A stretch of 64,000 nt of DNA from positions 62,001 through 126,000 of the forward strand of contig SVFV01000004.1 in the NCBI GenBank assembly GCA_015056655.1, in the 5' to 3' direction. Below, in pieces: positions 1 through 9,261 of the stretch. Positions within the stretch are counted from its first letter, which is position 1; the number at the start of each line of letters is the position of its first letter. The DNA is from Butyrivibrio sp. (GTDB lineage Bacteria; Bacillota; Clostridia; Lachnospirales; Lachnospiraceae). Position numbers and translations under genes: made by a program. Under the pieces are notes generated by a model. It made no database searches, was not told the DNA's origin, and worked only from the letters and a program-made list of their open reading frames with translations.

Positions 1-51
1 GGCGGGGCCAACGGCACCGCCTCAGGGTTTATGTCTTATGAAAGTTGATTA
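1..51. other. window edge, GC-rich hairpin downstream of a secreted-protein gene
   Basis: The first bases hold a GC-rich inverted pair (GGCGG near 1-5 and CCGCC near 17-21), the right place for a terminator of the leftward gene that ends at 52. No gene is visible. The hairpin may be cut by the window edge. Confidence 0.3.
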
Positions 52-699
52 TTAAAACTCAGTAAGTGGATTATCGCATGATACAGTGTAGGTCACGATG
101 TAATCATCATAGTCCACAGGTACCATGGCAAGCTGCTGGGTGTTGGTGTTTCCGCTGTGGAGAACGTAAGCTGAGTCTCCCACATTTACGGTTTCAAATG
201 CAACCGGCACGCCATCCTTAAAGAAAACGCTGCGCACGTTTACAAGATTTACATCTGATCCTGAAAAGTTGGTTCCGGCAACATTAAGTGTGCTGGAGTC
301 ATCTTTTTGAACATCAAGTCCGATGGCATCATATCTGCAGGAACCAGTAGTCTCTACTCTGATGTCATAGGAAAAGCTGGCAACGTCAGCTATACTGTCA
401 TTCTTAAACTGGCCATAGATAATGAAGTTCTGGCCATTCTTTACAGCATCTGCATAATCATGAACTACCTTTATGGGTTTTCCTGAAGCATCAAGTGCAT
501 AAAAATCAGCTTTAACTGAAATATCTGCTCCTGATGCGTTAGTAGCAAGCACAACATACCTTGAATGAATACCATCCTGATCTCTGATGAGATACTCGGC
601 ATTCACTGAAATGTCAGAGGTCTTTGCCAATACTTCTACAGGTGTGAAAGCTCCGAAAATAAGAGCGATTGCGATGATGATTCCATAGATTTTCCTCAT
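52..699 (-). CDS. secreted protein of unknown function
   Basis: I do not recognise this protein. The chosen start at 699 gives MRKIYGIIIAIALIFGAF, a typical signal peptide ending near EVLAKT, and it is preceded by a good ribosome site (ACGGAGGAAAC). The open frame continues upstream to 819, but that extension looks like untranslated leader because the signal peptide would then be internal. The mature part (about 190 residues) is beta-rich in appearance, with Val/Asn/Asp-rich segments, two Cys residues and no recognisable catalytic motif. It resembles small exported FxLYD-like or adhesin-like domains, but that is only a guess. It is transcribed divergently from the deacetylase gene at 937. Confidence 0.7.
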   Translation of the reverse strand: MRKIYGIIIAIALIFGAFTPVEVLAKTSDISVNAEYLIRDQDGIHSRYVVLATNASGADISVKADFYALDASGKPIKVVHDYADAVKNGQNFIIYGQFKNDSIADVASFSYDIRVETTGSCRYDAIGLDVQKDDSSTLNVAGTNFSGSDVNLVNVRSVFFKDGVPVAFETVNVGDSAYVLHSGNTNTQQLAMVPVDYDDYIVTYTVSCDNPLTEF

Positions 700-867
700 A
701 CCCGTTTCCTCCGTTTCTTTGGTGTATGAATAGGATACCATCCGAGAATAAAATCCAAGTAAAGTAAATCTAAAAAAAATATATAGTGGCCATTTTTGGG
801 CATCCAAAATTTTTTTCAAAATCTTGGTAATTTTTACTATTGAAAGAAACCAATATCCAACAAGAGG

Positions 868-895
868 TGTTTTATAGATGAAATTATGATATAAT
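868..895 (+). promoter_or_regulatory. candidate sigma-A promoter for the NodB deacetylase gene
   Basis: A perfect TATAAT at 890-895 follows a weak -35 (TGTTTT, 868-873) with 16-bp spacing, about 40 bp before the start at 937. The region is otherwise AT-rich and separates two divergent genes. Confidence 0.5.
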
Positions 896-936
896 GCATT
901 TTGGCTATGTAATTAATTAAGAAATGTGGTAATTGT

Positions 937-1989
937 ATGCTTGATAATGGGGAGGATACCAGGACTGCAGCAGAGAGAGCCAAGAGAATCCGTTTTTTGA
1001 GAAAGCTTATTCTGTTTTCAATAGCAGCTGCTTGCCTCGTTCCCACATGCTTGTGCCTGATACTGGCGATTAAGTATGACAGAACCAGGAATACTCTTGA
1101 AAAAGCCAAGAGTGAGCTGGCATGGTATGAGGAACAGTATGGAGATACAGCTCTTTCAAAGGGCAAGGGTGAGGATAAGCCCCTGATCGAGGACAGTGAA
1201 GAGGCATCAGATGTAGTTGCTCAGACAGAGACAGAGGTCACGTTAGAGAGTAACGCAGCTGAACCTGTTAAGACGGATGAGGAAGTATCTGCAGACAATC
1301 CGGATGAAAAAACACAAGATATTTTAAATAATGCTGAGGGAAGCGAGAGCGAAACAGACGGGATTCGAAGAGTGTATATAACCTTTGATGACGGCCCCAG
1401 CAGTAAAACCAATGAAATATTGGATATTCTTGATGAATATGATGTAAAGGCCACCTTCTTTGTAACAGGGAAGGCGGATAGCAGATATACAGATGTTTAC
1501 AAGAGAATAGTAGACGATGGGCATACACTTGGAATGCACTCATATAGTCACAGATACAGTGAGCTGTATGAATCACTTACAAGCTTTCAGACGGATCTGC
1601 ATAAGCTGCAGACTTTCCTGTATGAAACCACTGGTGTATGGTCCACATGTTACAGATTCCCCGGGGGCAGTTCCAACACTGTTAGCAAGGTTGGAATGAA
1701 GGATCTTATAAATTATCTTGAACTTGAAAATATCACATACTATGATTGGAATGTAGCCAGTGGCGACGACAGAGATGGAATAACAAAGGATATGATTGTA
1801 TCCAATGTTATGGCAGGGGTTCCGAAATTTGAGAATTCCATGATCCTTCTTCATGATGCGTCGGATAAACAGGCCACAGTTGATGCGCTTCCTGAGATAA
1901 TTGAGGAAGTACAGAAATTAGAAAACACAGTGATAGTTCCGGTAACGGAGGATACATTACCGGTTCAACATATCAGCAATGAGCAGTAA
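937..1989 (+). CDS. membrane-anchored polysaccharide deacetylase (NodB/CE4)
   Basis: Predicted peptidoglycan or polysaccharide N-deacetylase, type II membrane protein facing outwards. A short basic N-terminus is followed by a hydrophobic anchor (about residues 22-46), a coiled and acidic linker (50-140), then the NodB domain from about 145. CE4 motifs are visible: TFDDGPSS with Asp151/Asp152, metal-binding HSYSH (His201, His205), RFPGGSSN near 240 and LLHDAS near the end. The length suits anchored CE4 enzymes. The ribosome site is weak. The stop overlaps the upstream reading frame of the bactofilin gene, so both are probably cotranscribed, which fits an envelope role. The substrate cannot be told from sequence. 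Confidence 0.9.
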   Translation: MLDNGEDTRTAAERAKRIRFLRKLILFSIAAACLVPTCLCLILAIKYDRTRNTLEKAKSELAWYEEQYGDTALSKGKGEDKPLIEDSEEASDVVAQTETEVTLESNAAEPVKTDEEVSADNPDEKTQDILNNAEGSESETDGIRRVYITFDDGPSSKTNEILDILDEYDVKATFFVTGKADSRYTDVYKRIVDDGHTLGMHSYSHRYSELYESLTSFQTDLHKLQTFLYETTGVWSTCYRFPGGSSNTVSKVGMKDLINYLELENITYYDWNVASGDDRDGITKDMIVSNVMAGVPKFENSMILLHDASDKQATVDALPEIIEEVQKLENTVIVPVTEDTLPVQHISNEQ

Positions 1990-2017
1990 TGCAATAAAAA
2001 TATGGAGGATAGTGAAA

Positions 2018-2965
2018 ATGGGATTTTTTTCAGAGCTGAAAAGTGATCTTTCTCAGGCAGCGAAGACAATCATACCTGAGGAAAGCGAAGAAACTCAGAT
2101 TCTGAATTCCGAGACTAAAGAAGAAGCTCCTTCCACTGTGAAGAGTGAAGCTGAAGTCAAGAAGGATCTGAATGAAATGCTTGATCACCTTGATGACATC
2201 AAGTTGGGGGACAGCATTGGTGTTGAGGAAACAGTGGAGCCTGAGAAGGAGGAGACAGTAGAAGAGACTGTAACTTCTGAGGACGCGGAGGAAGTAGCCA
2301 GTGAGCCTGAGGTAAGCAGCGAAGAAGTGACTTCTGTAGATAATGTAGCTGATCTTACATCATCCTTGAGCGCTATCGAGACAATGAGTCAGGAACAGAA
2401 CAGCACTGTAGAAGAAACAGAAAGTAGAGAAGATGTTAGCGCATCTACTAATAATTATAATAATGGGGGATTTGAAAGTATGGATATTCAGCAGCAGACA
2501 CCTACAGATGAAACAGCCAGCATTACAGAGGGTATGAAAATCGTTGGTAACCTTGAGACAACAGGTTCACTTGAACTCATTGGTAAGGTTACAGGTAATG
2601 TTACATGTCTTGGCAAGCTTAACGTAACAGGCGAGATCGAGGGTGACTCTAAGGCAGCAGAGATTTATGCAGAAGCTGCAAGAATTACTGGTGAGGTTCG
2701 CAGTAACGGAAGCGTTAAGATAGGCCAGAGTACAGTAGTAATTGGTAACATATTTGCAACTAGCGCAGTTATCGCAGGCGCTGTAAAGGGCGACATCGAT
2801 GTTCCCGGCCCTGTTGTACTTGATACAACTGCAATCGTAATGGGTAACATCAAATCACAGTCAGTACAGATCAACAACGGTGCTGTTATCGAAGGTAACT
2901 GCTCACAGTCTTATGCTGAGGTTAATCCTTCTGCATTCTTTGATGGTCTTAAAGGAACAAAATAA
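2018..2965 (+). CDS. bactofilin-like polymer-forming protein with long acidic N-terminus
   Basis: The C-terminal part (about residues 175-315) has the repeated beta pattern of bactofilins/DUF583, e.g. GMKIVGNLETTGSLELIGKV and VIGNIFATSAVIAGAVKGDI, a predicted right-handed beta helix that polymerises at the membrane. The N-terminal half is a low-complexity Glu/Ser/Val segment, probably disordered. I chose ATG at 2018 because GGAGGATAGTGAAA lies just upstream; the longer frame starts inside the deacetylase gene. Pairing with a NodB deacetylase suggests a scaffold for local wall modification (inference). Its stop codon overlaps the pyrH start, so translation is probably coupled. Confidence 0.85.
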   Translation: MGFFSELKSDLSQAAKTIIPEESEETQILNSETKEEAPSTVKSEAEVKKDLNEMLDHLDDIKLGDSIGVEETVEPEKEETVEETVTSEDAEEVASEPEVSSEEVTSVDNVADLTSSLSAIETMSQEQNSTVEETESREDVSASTNNYNNGGFESMDIQQQTPTDETASITEGMKIVGNLETTGSLELIGKVTGNVTCLGKLNVTGEIEGDSKAAEIYAEAARITGEVRSNGSVKIGQSTVVIGNIFATSAVIAGAVKGDIDVPGPVVLDTTAIVMGNIKSQSVQINNGAVIEGNCSQSYAEVNPSAFFDGLKGTK

Positions 2966-3657
2966 TGAGAATATTACTTAAACTTAGCGGAGAAGCTCTT
3001 GCAGGACCGAATAAAACAGGTTTTGACGAGGCAACAGTTCGAGGGGTAGCACTTCAGGTAAAGGAACTTGTGGACAAAGGTACACAGGTTGGAATCGTCA
3101 TTGGTGGCGGTAATTTCTGGAGAGGACGTACAAGCGAGAATATTGACAGAGTCAAGGCTGATCAGATCGGCATGCTTGCAACTGTAATGAATTGCATTTA
3201 TGTTTCTGAGATTTTCAGAAGCGTGGGTATGATGACAAACATTCTTACTCCATTCGAATGCGGATCATTTACAAAGCTTTTTTCTAAAGATAGAGCTAAC
3301 AAGTATTTTGAAAAGGGAATGGTAGTCTTCTTTGCAGGCGGAACCGGACATCCTTATTTCTCAACAGATACAGGAGCAGCTCTGAGAGCTATTGAAATTG
3401 AGGCTGATGTAATGCTTCTTGCAAAGGCTATAGACGGCGTATATGACAGCGATCCGGCTAAAAATCCTGATGCAAAGAGATATGACACTATCAGCATTGA
3501 TGATGTAGTAACACAGAATCTTCAGGTTGTCGATATGACTGCATCCATTATGGTAAAAGAAAACCATATTCCAATGCGTGTCTTCGCTTTACAGGAAGAA
3601 AAAAGTATAATTAAGGCAGAAAGTGGCAACTTTAACGGAACCACAGTAACAGCCTGA
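2965..3657 (+). CDS. pyrH: UMP kinase
   Basis: Phosphorylates UMP to UDP with ATP, in cytosolic pyrimidine synthesis. It belongs to the amino acid kinase fold family: LKLSGEAL at the N-terminus, the glycine loop GIVIGGGNFWRG, and FFAGGTGHPYFSTDTGAALR in the middle. About 230 residues is the expected length. The gene starts at the stop codon of the bactofilin gene and is followed by frr, the usual pyrH-frr pair. Confidence 0.97.
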   Translation: MRILLKLSGEALAGPNKTGFDEATVRGVALQVKELVDKGTQVGIVIGGGNFWRGRTSENIDRVKADQIGMLATVMNCIYVSEIFRSVGMMTNILTPFECGSFTKLFSKDRANKYFEKGMVVFFAGGTGHPYFSTDTGAALRAIEIEADVMLLAKAIDGVYDSDPAKNPDAKRYDTISIDDVVTQNLQVVDMTASIMVKENHIPMRVFALQEEKSIIKAESGNFNGTTVTA

Positions 3658-3677
3658 ATTAGTTGGAGGACGACAGT

Positions 3678-4229
3678 ATGAATGAGAAAGTTAAGCCCTT
3701 TGAAGAAAAAATGAACAAGGCGTACGATTTCCTTGCACAGGATCTCGCCGCTGTTCGTGCAGGTAGAGCAAACCCGCATGTACTTGATAAGATAAAGGTT
3801 GATTATTACGGAACACCCACACCTCTTCAGCAGGTTGGTAACGTATCAGTTCCTGAAGCTAGAATGATACAGATCGCACCCTGGGACAAGAGCCTTATCA
3901 AGGACATTGAGAAAGCTATTTTGGCTTCAGATGTTGGTATCACACCCAGCAATGATGGAAGTGTTATAAGACTTATTTTTCCTGAGCTCACAGAGGAGCG
4001 CAGAAAACAGCTGGCTAAGGATATCAAGAAGAAGGGTGAGGATTCAAAGGTTGCTGTTAGAAATATCAGACGCGACGGAAATGATTCCTTCAAAAAGCTT
4101 AAAGGTACAGATGTTTCAGAGGATGAAATAGCTGAACTTGAAGAGGACCTTCAGAAGCTCACAGACAAGTTCATCAAGAAGATTGATGAAGCTGTTGAAG
4201 AGAAGAGTAAGGAAATCATGACAGTATAA
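3678..4229 (+). CDS. frr: ribosome recycling factor
   Basis: Splits post-termination ribosomes together with EF-G. The sequence shows the RRF signatures DLAAVRAGRANPHVLDKIKV and YYGTPTPLQQ near the N-terminus and RNIRRDGND in the three-helix bundle. I chose ATG at 3678, preceded by GGAGGACGACAGT; an in-frame ATG 15 bases earlier lacks this spacing. About 183 residues is typical. It follows pyrH closely. Confidence 0.97.
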   Translation: MNEKVKPFEEKMNKAYDFLAQDLAAVRAGRANPHVLDKIKVDYYGTPTPLQQVGNVSVPEARMIQIAPWDKSLIKDIEKAILASDVGITPSNDGSVIRLIFPELTEERRKQLAKDIKKKGEDSKVAVRNIRRDGNDSFKKLKGTDVSEDEIAELEEDLQKLTDKFIKKIDEAVEEKSKEIMTV

Positions 4230-4265
4230 AACATGGAAATGTAACGCGAATTTCTAAAATAGCTA

Positions 4266-4320
4266 AGAGCCTGTGCCGGCTGGTCACAGGCTCTGAATTT
4301 TAGTATAGCGCCCGGCGCTA
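4266..4320 (+). terminator. two hairpins between frr and uppS
   Basis: A strong hairpin pairs AGAGCCTGTG (4266-4275) with CACAGGCTCT (4285-4294), followed by GAATTTTAG. A second compact hairpin pairs TAGCGC (4306-4311) with GCGCTA (4315-4320). They may attenuate transcription between pyrH-frr and the uppS operon; the U-tract is weak, so read-through is likely. Confidence 0.5.
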
Positions 4321-4353
4321 AAACATGAATAGATTTAAAATGGAGATGACTAA

Positions 4354-5079
4354 ATGAGTAATATTCCGGAACATGTTGCAATTATTCTTGATGGAAATGG
4401 TAGATGGGCTAAGGCTAAAGGAATGCCCAGAAACTATGGGCATATGCAGGGGGCAAAAGCTGTAGAGGATATCCTTGTAGTAGCAAGGGATATGGGCATC
4501 AAATATCTTACGGTATATGCTTTTTCTACAGAGAACTGGAATAGACCAGAATCTGAGGTTTCAGCACTTATGACTATCCTCAGACAGTACCTGAAATCAA
4601 GTATTAAAAAGTCCATGAAGAACAATGTCAGATGTCAGGTAATTGGTGAAAGATCAAGACTTTCAGATGACATTAAGGACGCTATAAATGAACTTGAAAC
4701 TGCAACTGCAGAGAATACGGGACTTACTTTTACTATAGCAATCAATTACGGAAGCCGTGATGAGATTGTGAGAGCTGTTAGAAAAATAGCTGATAAATGC
4801 AAGAATGGAGAACTTGATAGCCAGGATATCACAGAGGAGATGATAACCAAGGCTCTTGACACAGCTAACTTACCGGATCCTGATCTTTTGATCCGCACCT
4901 GTGGTGAGCAAAGACTTAGTAACTTCCTCTTATGGCAGTGTGCTTACACAGAGTTCTTCTACACAGATGTAGCATGGCCTGACTTTGATAAGGCTCAGCT
5001 TGAGAAAGCTGTTGAAGCTTATGGCAACAGGAACCGTAAGTTTGGCGGACTTAAAGATACAGCAGAAGAACAGAAATAA
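4354..5079 (+). CDS. uppS: undecaprenyl diphosphate synthase
   Basis: cis-Prenyltransferase that makes the C55 carrier lipid precursor for wall synthesis from farnesyl diphosphate and IPP. The active-site segment AIILDGNGRWAKAKGMPR is at residues 8-25 and the conserved DLLIRTCGEQRLSNFLLWQ lies near 180. About 241 residues is normal. The ribosome site is AATGGAGATGACTAA. It leads the run cdsA-dxr-rseP-ispG-polC. Confidence 0.97.
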   Translation: MSNIPEHVAIILDGNGRWAKAKGMPRNYGHMQGAKAVEDILVVARDMGIKYLTVYAFSTENWNRPESEVSALMTILRQYLKSSIKKSMKNNVRCQVIGERSRLSDDIKDAINELETATAENTGLTFTIAINYGSRDEIVRAVRKIADKCKNGELDSQDITEEMITKALDTANLPDPDLLIRTCGEQRLSNFLLWQCAYTEFFYTDVAWPDFDKAQLEKAVEAYGNRNRKFGGLKDTAEEQK

Positions 5080-5115
5080 CTTAGAATATTAAGAATAACC
5101 CAAAGGGGGATGTCT

Positions 5116-5943
5116 ATGAAGATAAGAGTTATAAGCGGTATAGCTCTTGGAATAATGCTTGCAGTTACTCTTTTTGGTGGAGGATATTTAACTGCCGGAG
5201 TTTTACTTATCGTTTCATTACTTGCATATCATGAGCTTGCCAGTGCATTATCATTTTCTGTAAAAAATGGAGACGCTGGCAGACTTGAGGTTGTCGGCAT
5301 GGCTGCCATCATCCTTCATTACCTTTTGATGGTGATTACAGGCGGAGATATGAAGTACTTTGTTATGCTCATTATGCTTTTGTTTGTGGCTAATGCAGCA
5401 ATCATTGTATTTGATTATCCTAAGATTTCATCAGATAAAGTGATAGCTTCAGTTTTTTCTTTTGTTTATGCACCTATGATGCTGTCCTTTATCTATCTGC
5501 TTAGAATTATGCCAAATGGAAAGTTCTTTGCATGGATACCTTTTATAGCGTGGGTATGCGATACCTGTGCTTATTTTGCTGGTAATCTTCTTGGTAAGCA
5601 TAAGCTTTGTCCTAAGCTTTCACCTAAGAAAACTGTCGAAGGTGCAGTAGGTGGAGTTCTGGGAAGTGCATTAGTTGGTGTGCTCTTTGGATATATTTAT
5701 GCGAATTATGGAAATGTTGAAACAGATATTGTAAGATCCGTTGTCAGCTTTGTGATAATCACAGTTGTGGCAAGTGCTATTTCACAGATTGGAGATCTTA
5801 TAGCATCTGCCATTAAGAGAGACCATGACATCAAGGACTATGGAAAAGTTATTCCTGGTCATGGTGGAATTATGGACAGATTTGACAGTGTAATTTTCAT
5901 CACTCCGGTGATATATTTTATGGCAACATATTTTTTCAAATGA
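5116..5943 (+). CDS. cdsA: phosphatidate cytidylyltransferase
   Basis: Integral membrane enzyme making CDP-diacylglycerol from CTP and phosphatidate, the branch point to phospholipids. Several hydrophobic segments are visible and the C-terminal family signature occurs as KKTVEGAVGG (middle) and GHGGIMDRFDS (near the end). Two in-frame ATGs lie at 5110 and 5116; the AAGGGGG ribosome site is better spaced for 5116. Position between uppS and dxr is standard. Confidence 0.95.
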   Translation: MKIRVISGIALGIMLAVTLFGGGYLTAGVLLIVSLLAYHELASALSFSVKNGDAGRLEVVGMAAIILHYLLMVITGGDMKYFVMLIMLLFVANAAIIVFDYPKISSDKVIASVFSFVYAPMMLSFIYLLRIMPNGKFFAWIPFIAWVCDTCAYFAGNLLGKHKLCPKLSPKKTVEGAVGGVLGSALVGVLFGYIYANYGNVETDIVRSVVSFVIITVVASAISQIGDLIASAIKRDHDIKDYGKVIPGHGGIMDRFDSVIFITPVIYFMATYFFK

Positions 5944-5957
5944 TTTAAGAGGTTTAT

Positions 5958-7103
5958 ATGGGAAGAAAGATAGTACTTCTTGGCTCTACAGGGTCAATCG
6001 GAACACAGACACTTGATGTAGTAAGGAACAATCCTGAAGATCTTAAAGTAATAGGAATTGCAGCAAATAGAAGCGTTGATATGGTTGAACAGCAGGTAAG
6101 GGAATTTGCTCCTAAGTATGTCTGCATGTTTGACGAGAAGGCAGCTGAAGATTTAAAGATTAAGCTTGCAGATGTGCCTGTTACAGTGCTTTCAGGAATG
6201 GACGGCCTTGTTGAAATTTCTCAGGTGCCTGAGGCAGATACAGTTCTTACAGCAGTTGTTGGTATGATTGGAATTCGCCCTACCATAGCTGCAATTGAAA
6301 GTGGTAAGGATATTGCTCTTGCGAACAAGGAGACTCTTGTTACGGCTGGACATATCATTATGCCTCTTGCAGCAAAGAACAATGTGAAGATTTTACCAGT
6401 TGATAGTGAGCACAGTGCCATCTTCCAGTCACTTAACGGAGAGCCGGCTGATAAGCTTGAGAAGATTCTGCTTACAGCATCCGGTGGTCCCTTCAGAGGC
6501 AAAAAGAGGGATGAGCTTGTAAACATGACAGTTGATGATGCTCTTAAACATCCTAACTGGGACATGGGACCTAAGGTTACAATTGATTCCGCTTCACTTG
6601 TAAATAAGGGGCTTGAAGTGATGGAAGCAAAGTGGCTCTTTGGCGTAGACCTTGATCAGATCCAGGTTGTGGTTCAGCCTCAGAGTATTATTCATTCCAT
6701 GGTTCAGTTTGTAGACGGAGCAGTAATGGCTCAGCTTGGCGTTCCGGATATGAAGCTTCCTATCCAGTATGCACTTTTCTATCCTGACAGAATGCCTATG
6801 AGTGAAAAGAGACTTGATTTCTTTGAGCTTGGAAGCATGACCTTTGAAAAGCCTGATACTGAAACCTTCAGAGGACTTCAGCTTGCATACGACGCAGCCA
6901 GAATTGGCGGAAGCATGCCTACTGTATTTAATGCAGCTAACGAGATGGCAGTTAAGAAGTTTATTAACAGGGAGATCAAATTCCTTGATATTTATACTAT
7001 GATATCATCGGCAATGGAGCATCATAACAAGATTGAGAATCCTAATCTTGAGGAAATACTCAAAGCAGAGGCTGAGACATACGAGTATTTGGAGGAAAAA
7101 TAA
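5958..7103 (+). CDS. dxr: 1-deoxy-D-xylulose-5-phosphate reductoisomerase
   Basis: Converts DOXP to MEP with NADPH, the second step of the non-mevalonate isoprenoid pathway. The N-terminus carries the nucleotide-binding LLGSTGSIGTQTLDV; the metal and substrate region shows ILPVDSEHSAIFQ and ANKETLVTAG, and WDMGPKVTIDSASLVNKGLE is present. Length of 381 residues is typical. AAGAGG lies before the start. The gene is followed by rseP after four bases. Confidence 0.97.
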   Translation: MGRKIVLLGSTGSIGTQTLDVVRNNPEDLKVIGIAANRSVDMVEQQVREFAPKYVCMFDEKAAEDLKIKLADVPVTVLSGMDGLVEISQVPEADTVLTAVVGMIGIRPTIAAIESGKDIALANKETLVTAGHIIMPLAAKNNVKILPVDSEHSAIFQSLNGEPADKLEKILLTASGGPFRGKKRDELVNMTVDDALKHPNWDMGPKVTIDSASLVNKGLEVMEAKWLFGVDLDQIQVVVQPQSIIHSMVQFVDGAVMAQLGVPDMKLPIQYALFYPDRMPMSEKRLDFFELGSMTFEKPDTETFRGLQLAYDAARIGGSMPTVFNAANEMAVKKFINREIKFLDIYTMISSAMEHHNKIENPNLEEILKAEAETYEYLEEK

Positions 7104-7107
7104 TTAG

Positions 7108-8160
7108 ATGTTAGTAAGCTTGATAATTTTTGTATTCATATTTTTAATACTGGTTACAACCCATGAGCTTGGACATTTTTTAATTGCCAAGGCTAATGGA
7201 ATCAGAGTCCTTGAGTTCTATGTTGGTATGGGACCTGTGCTTTTCAAGAAAAAGAAGGGCGAGACCACATACAGCATACGACTTCTCCCTATTGGTGGAG
7301 CATGTGTCTTTGAAGGAGAGGATACTCTTGATGCTGAGAATCAGGAATTTGATGAAAGAGCATTTCCTAATGCAAATGTATGGGCAAGAATAGCAACACT
7401 TTTTGCCGGACCATTTTTCAATTTCCTTACAGCTATGATAGTTGCGATTATCGTTGTAGCTAACTCAACCTGGGCATTTCCTGTTATTTCAGGACTTACA
7501 GAGGATTCTGCAGCAGCTGAAGCTGGACTTCAGGAAGGTGATACCATCATTTCCGTAGATGGTGAGAGAATTCACCTTGCAGCCGAGGTTACACTTATTT
7601 CTCAGTTTAATAAGGGTGGCCCCATGACTATCGTTTATGAGCGCGATGGAAAGCAGGATGTAGCTCAGCTTATACCGCATTTTGACAGTGATTCCGGAAG
7701 ATACTACATGGGAATCTACATTGGAAAATATGAAAAGGTAAGCCCTGCGCAGGTAATTCCTTATGCTTTCTACGACCTTTTATATTACTTCAAGGCAACC
7801 TACAGAAGCCTTGCACTTCTGATTCAGGGACGTCTTTCATTGAATGATGTGTCAGGCCCTGTTGGAATGGTTAAGATCGTGGATGATACTTACGAAGCAG
7901 TAAGCCCTTATGGACTTTCATCTGTAGTACTTACTATGATGGAGCTTCTTATTCTGCTTTCAGTTAACCTTGGTGTAATGAATCTTTTGCCTCTTCCCGC
8001 ACTTGATGGTGGAAGACTTATTTTCCAGTTCATTGAGGTAGTCAGAGGAAAGCCTGTGCCAAGAGAAAAAGAAGGTATGGTCCACCTTGTTGGAATGGTA
8101 CTTCTTCTTGCATTTATGGCAGTTGTTGTAGTTAATGATATATCCAAATTCATGAGGTAA
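7108..8160 (+). CDS. rseP: site-2 membrane metalloprotease RseP/RasP
   Basis: Intramembrane zinc protease of the S2P family that cleaves anti-sigma factors and leftover signal peptides in the membrane. Zinc motif HELGH is at residues 19-23, a PDZ domain spans about 125-190 (AEAGLQEGDTIISVDGERI), and the second metal motif LPLPALDGG is near 290. Transmembrane segments are visible at both ends. Which anti-sigma factor it cuts cannot be inferred here. Confidence 0.95.
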   Translation: MLVSLIIFVFIFLILVTTHELGHFLIAKANGIRVLEFYVGMGPVLFKKKKGETTYSIRLLPIGGACVFEGEDTLDAENQEFDERAFPNANVWARIATLFAGPFFNFLTAMIVAIIVVANSTWAFPVISGLTEDSAAAEAGLQEGDTIISVDGERIHLAAEVTLISQFNKGGPMTIVYERDGKQDVAQLIPHFDSDSGRYYMGIYIGKYEKVSPAQVIPYAFYDLLYYFKATYRSLALLIQGRLSLNDVSGPVGMVKIVDDTYEAVSPYGLSSVVLTMMELLILLSVNLGVMNLLPLPALDGGRLIFQFIEVVRGKPVPREKEGMVHLVGMVLLLAFMAVVVVNDISKFMR

Positions 8161-8164
8161 TTAA

Positions 8165-9223
8165 ATGGCTTATCGTGATAATACAAAGGTAGTTCATATT
8201 GGAAATAAGGTAATTGGTGGTGGAAATCCCATCATGATCCAGTCCATGACAAATACTCCTACAGAAGATGTAGATGCTACTGTAGCTCAGATTTTAGCAT
8301 TAGAGGCTGCAGGCTGTGACATCGTGCGCTGCACAGTGCCTAACGAAGAAGCAGCTCTTGCAGTTAAAAAGATAAAAGAACAGATCCATATTCCGCTTGT
8401 TGCAGATATTCACTTCGACTATAAGATGGCTATCGCAGCTATGGAAAACGGCGCTGATAAAATCAGAATAAATCCCGGTAATATTGGATCAAAGGATAGA
8501 ATTGAAGCAGTTGTTAAGACTGCAAAGGAGAGAAATATACCCATCAGAGTCGGAGTTAATAGCGGCTCTTTAGAGAAAAATCTCCTTGAAAAATATGGCG
8601 GAGTAACAGCAAAGGCTCTTGTTGAGAGTGCTCTTGATAAGGTTCATATCATCGAAGACTTTGGTTATGACAATCTCGTGATCAGTATTAAGTCTTCAAA
8701 TGTTATGCTTTGCGTAGACGCACACAGAGAGCTTGCTAAGCAGACAAACTATCCGCTTCATGTTGGTATTACAGAGGCTGGTACTCTTTATGGTGGTAAT
8801 ATCAAGTCTTCTATTGGACTTGGAATCATCCTTAACGAAGGTATTGGCGATACAATCAGAGTTTCCCTGTCAGGAGATCCTACAGAGGAGATTCGCACAG
8901 CGAAGATGATACTTAAGACTCTCGGACTTAGAAAGGGCGGAATAGAAGTTGTATCCTGTCCTACCTGCGGAAGAACCAAGATCGATCTCATAGGCCTTGC
9001 AAATCAGGTTGAGAAGATGGTTCAGGAATTCCCGCTTGATATTAAGGTAGCAGTTATGGGATGCGCTGTTAATGGCCCTGGTGAGGCTAGAGAAGCAGAT
9101 ATAGGAGTTGCTGGTGGAATCGGTGAAGGCCTTCTCATTAAAAAGGGTGAAGTAATCCGAAAGGTTCCAGAGGCAGAGCTTATAGATGCGCTTCGTAATG
9201 AGCTTGTGCATTGGAATGATTGA
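8165..9223 (+). CDS. ispG: 4-hydroxy-3-methylbut-2-enyl diphosphate synthase
   Basis: Fe-S enzyme converting MEcPP to HMBPP in the MEP pathway. The TIM-barrel N-terminus begins TKVVHIGNKVIGGGNPIMIQ; C-terminal cysteines that bind the cluster are in VSCPTCGRT and VMGCAVNGPGEA. The 352-residue length is the short bacterial form without an insert domain. The ribosome site (GAGGTAATTAA) lies at the end of rseP, indicating coupling. Confidence 0.97.
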   Translation: MAYRDNTKVVHIGNKVIGGGNPIMIQSMTNTPTEDVDATVAQILALEAAGCDIVRCTVPNEEAALAVKKIKEQIHIPLVADIHFDYKMAIAAMENGADKIRINPGNIGSKDRIEAVVKTAKERNIPIRVGVNSGSLEKNLLEKYGGVTAKALVESALDKVHIIEDFGYDNLVISIKSSNVMLCVDAHRELAKQTNYPLHVGITEAGTLYGGNIKSSIGLGIILNEGIGDTIRVSLSGDPTEEIRTAKMILKTLGLRKGGIEVVSCPTCGRTKIDLIGLANQVEKMVQEFPLDIKVAVMGCAVNGPGEAREADIGVAGGIGEGLLIKKGEVIRKVPEAELIDALRNELVHWND

Positions 9224-9261
9224 TTTAGATACAACAGGTAATTAAGAAAGTAGAGATTAGC

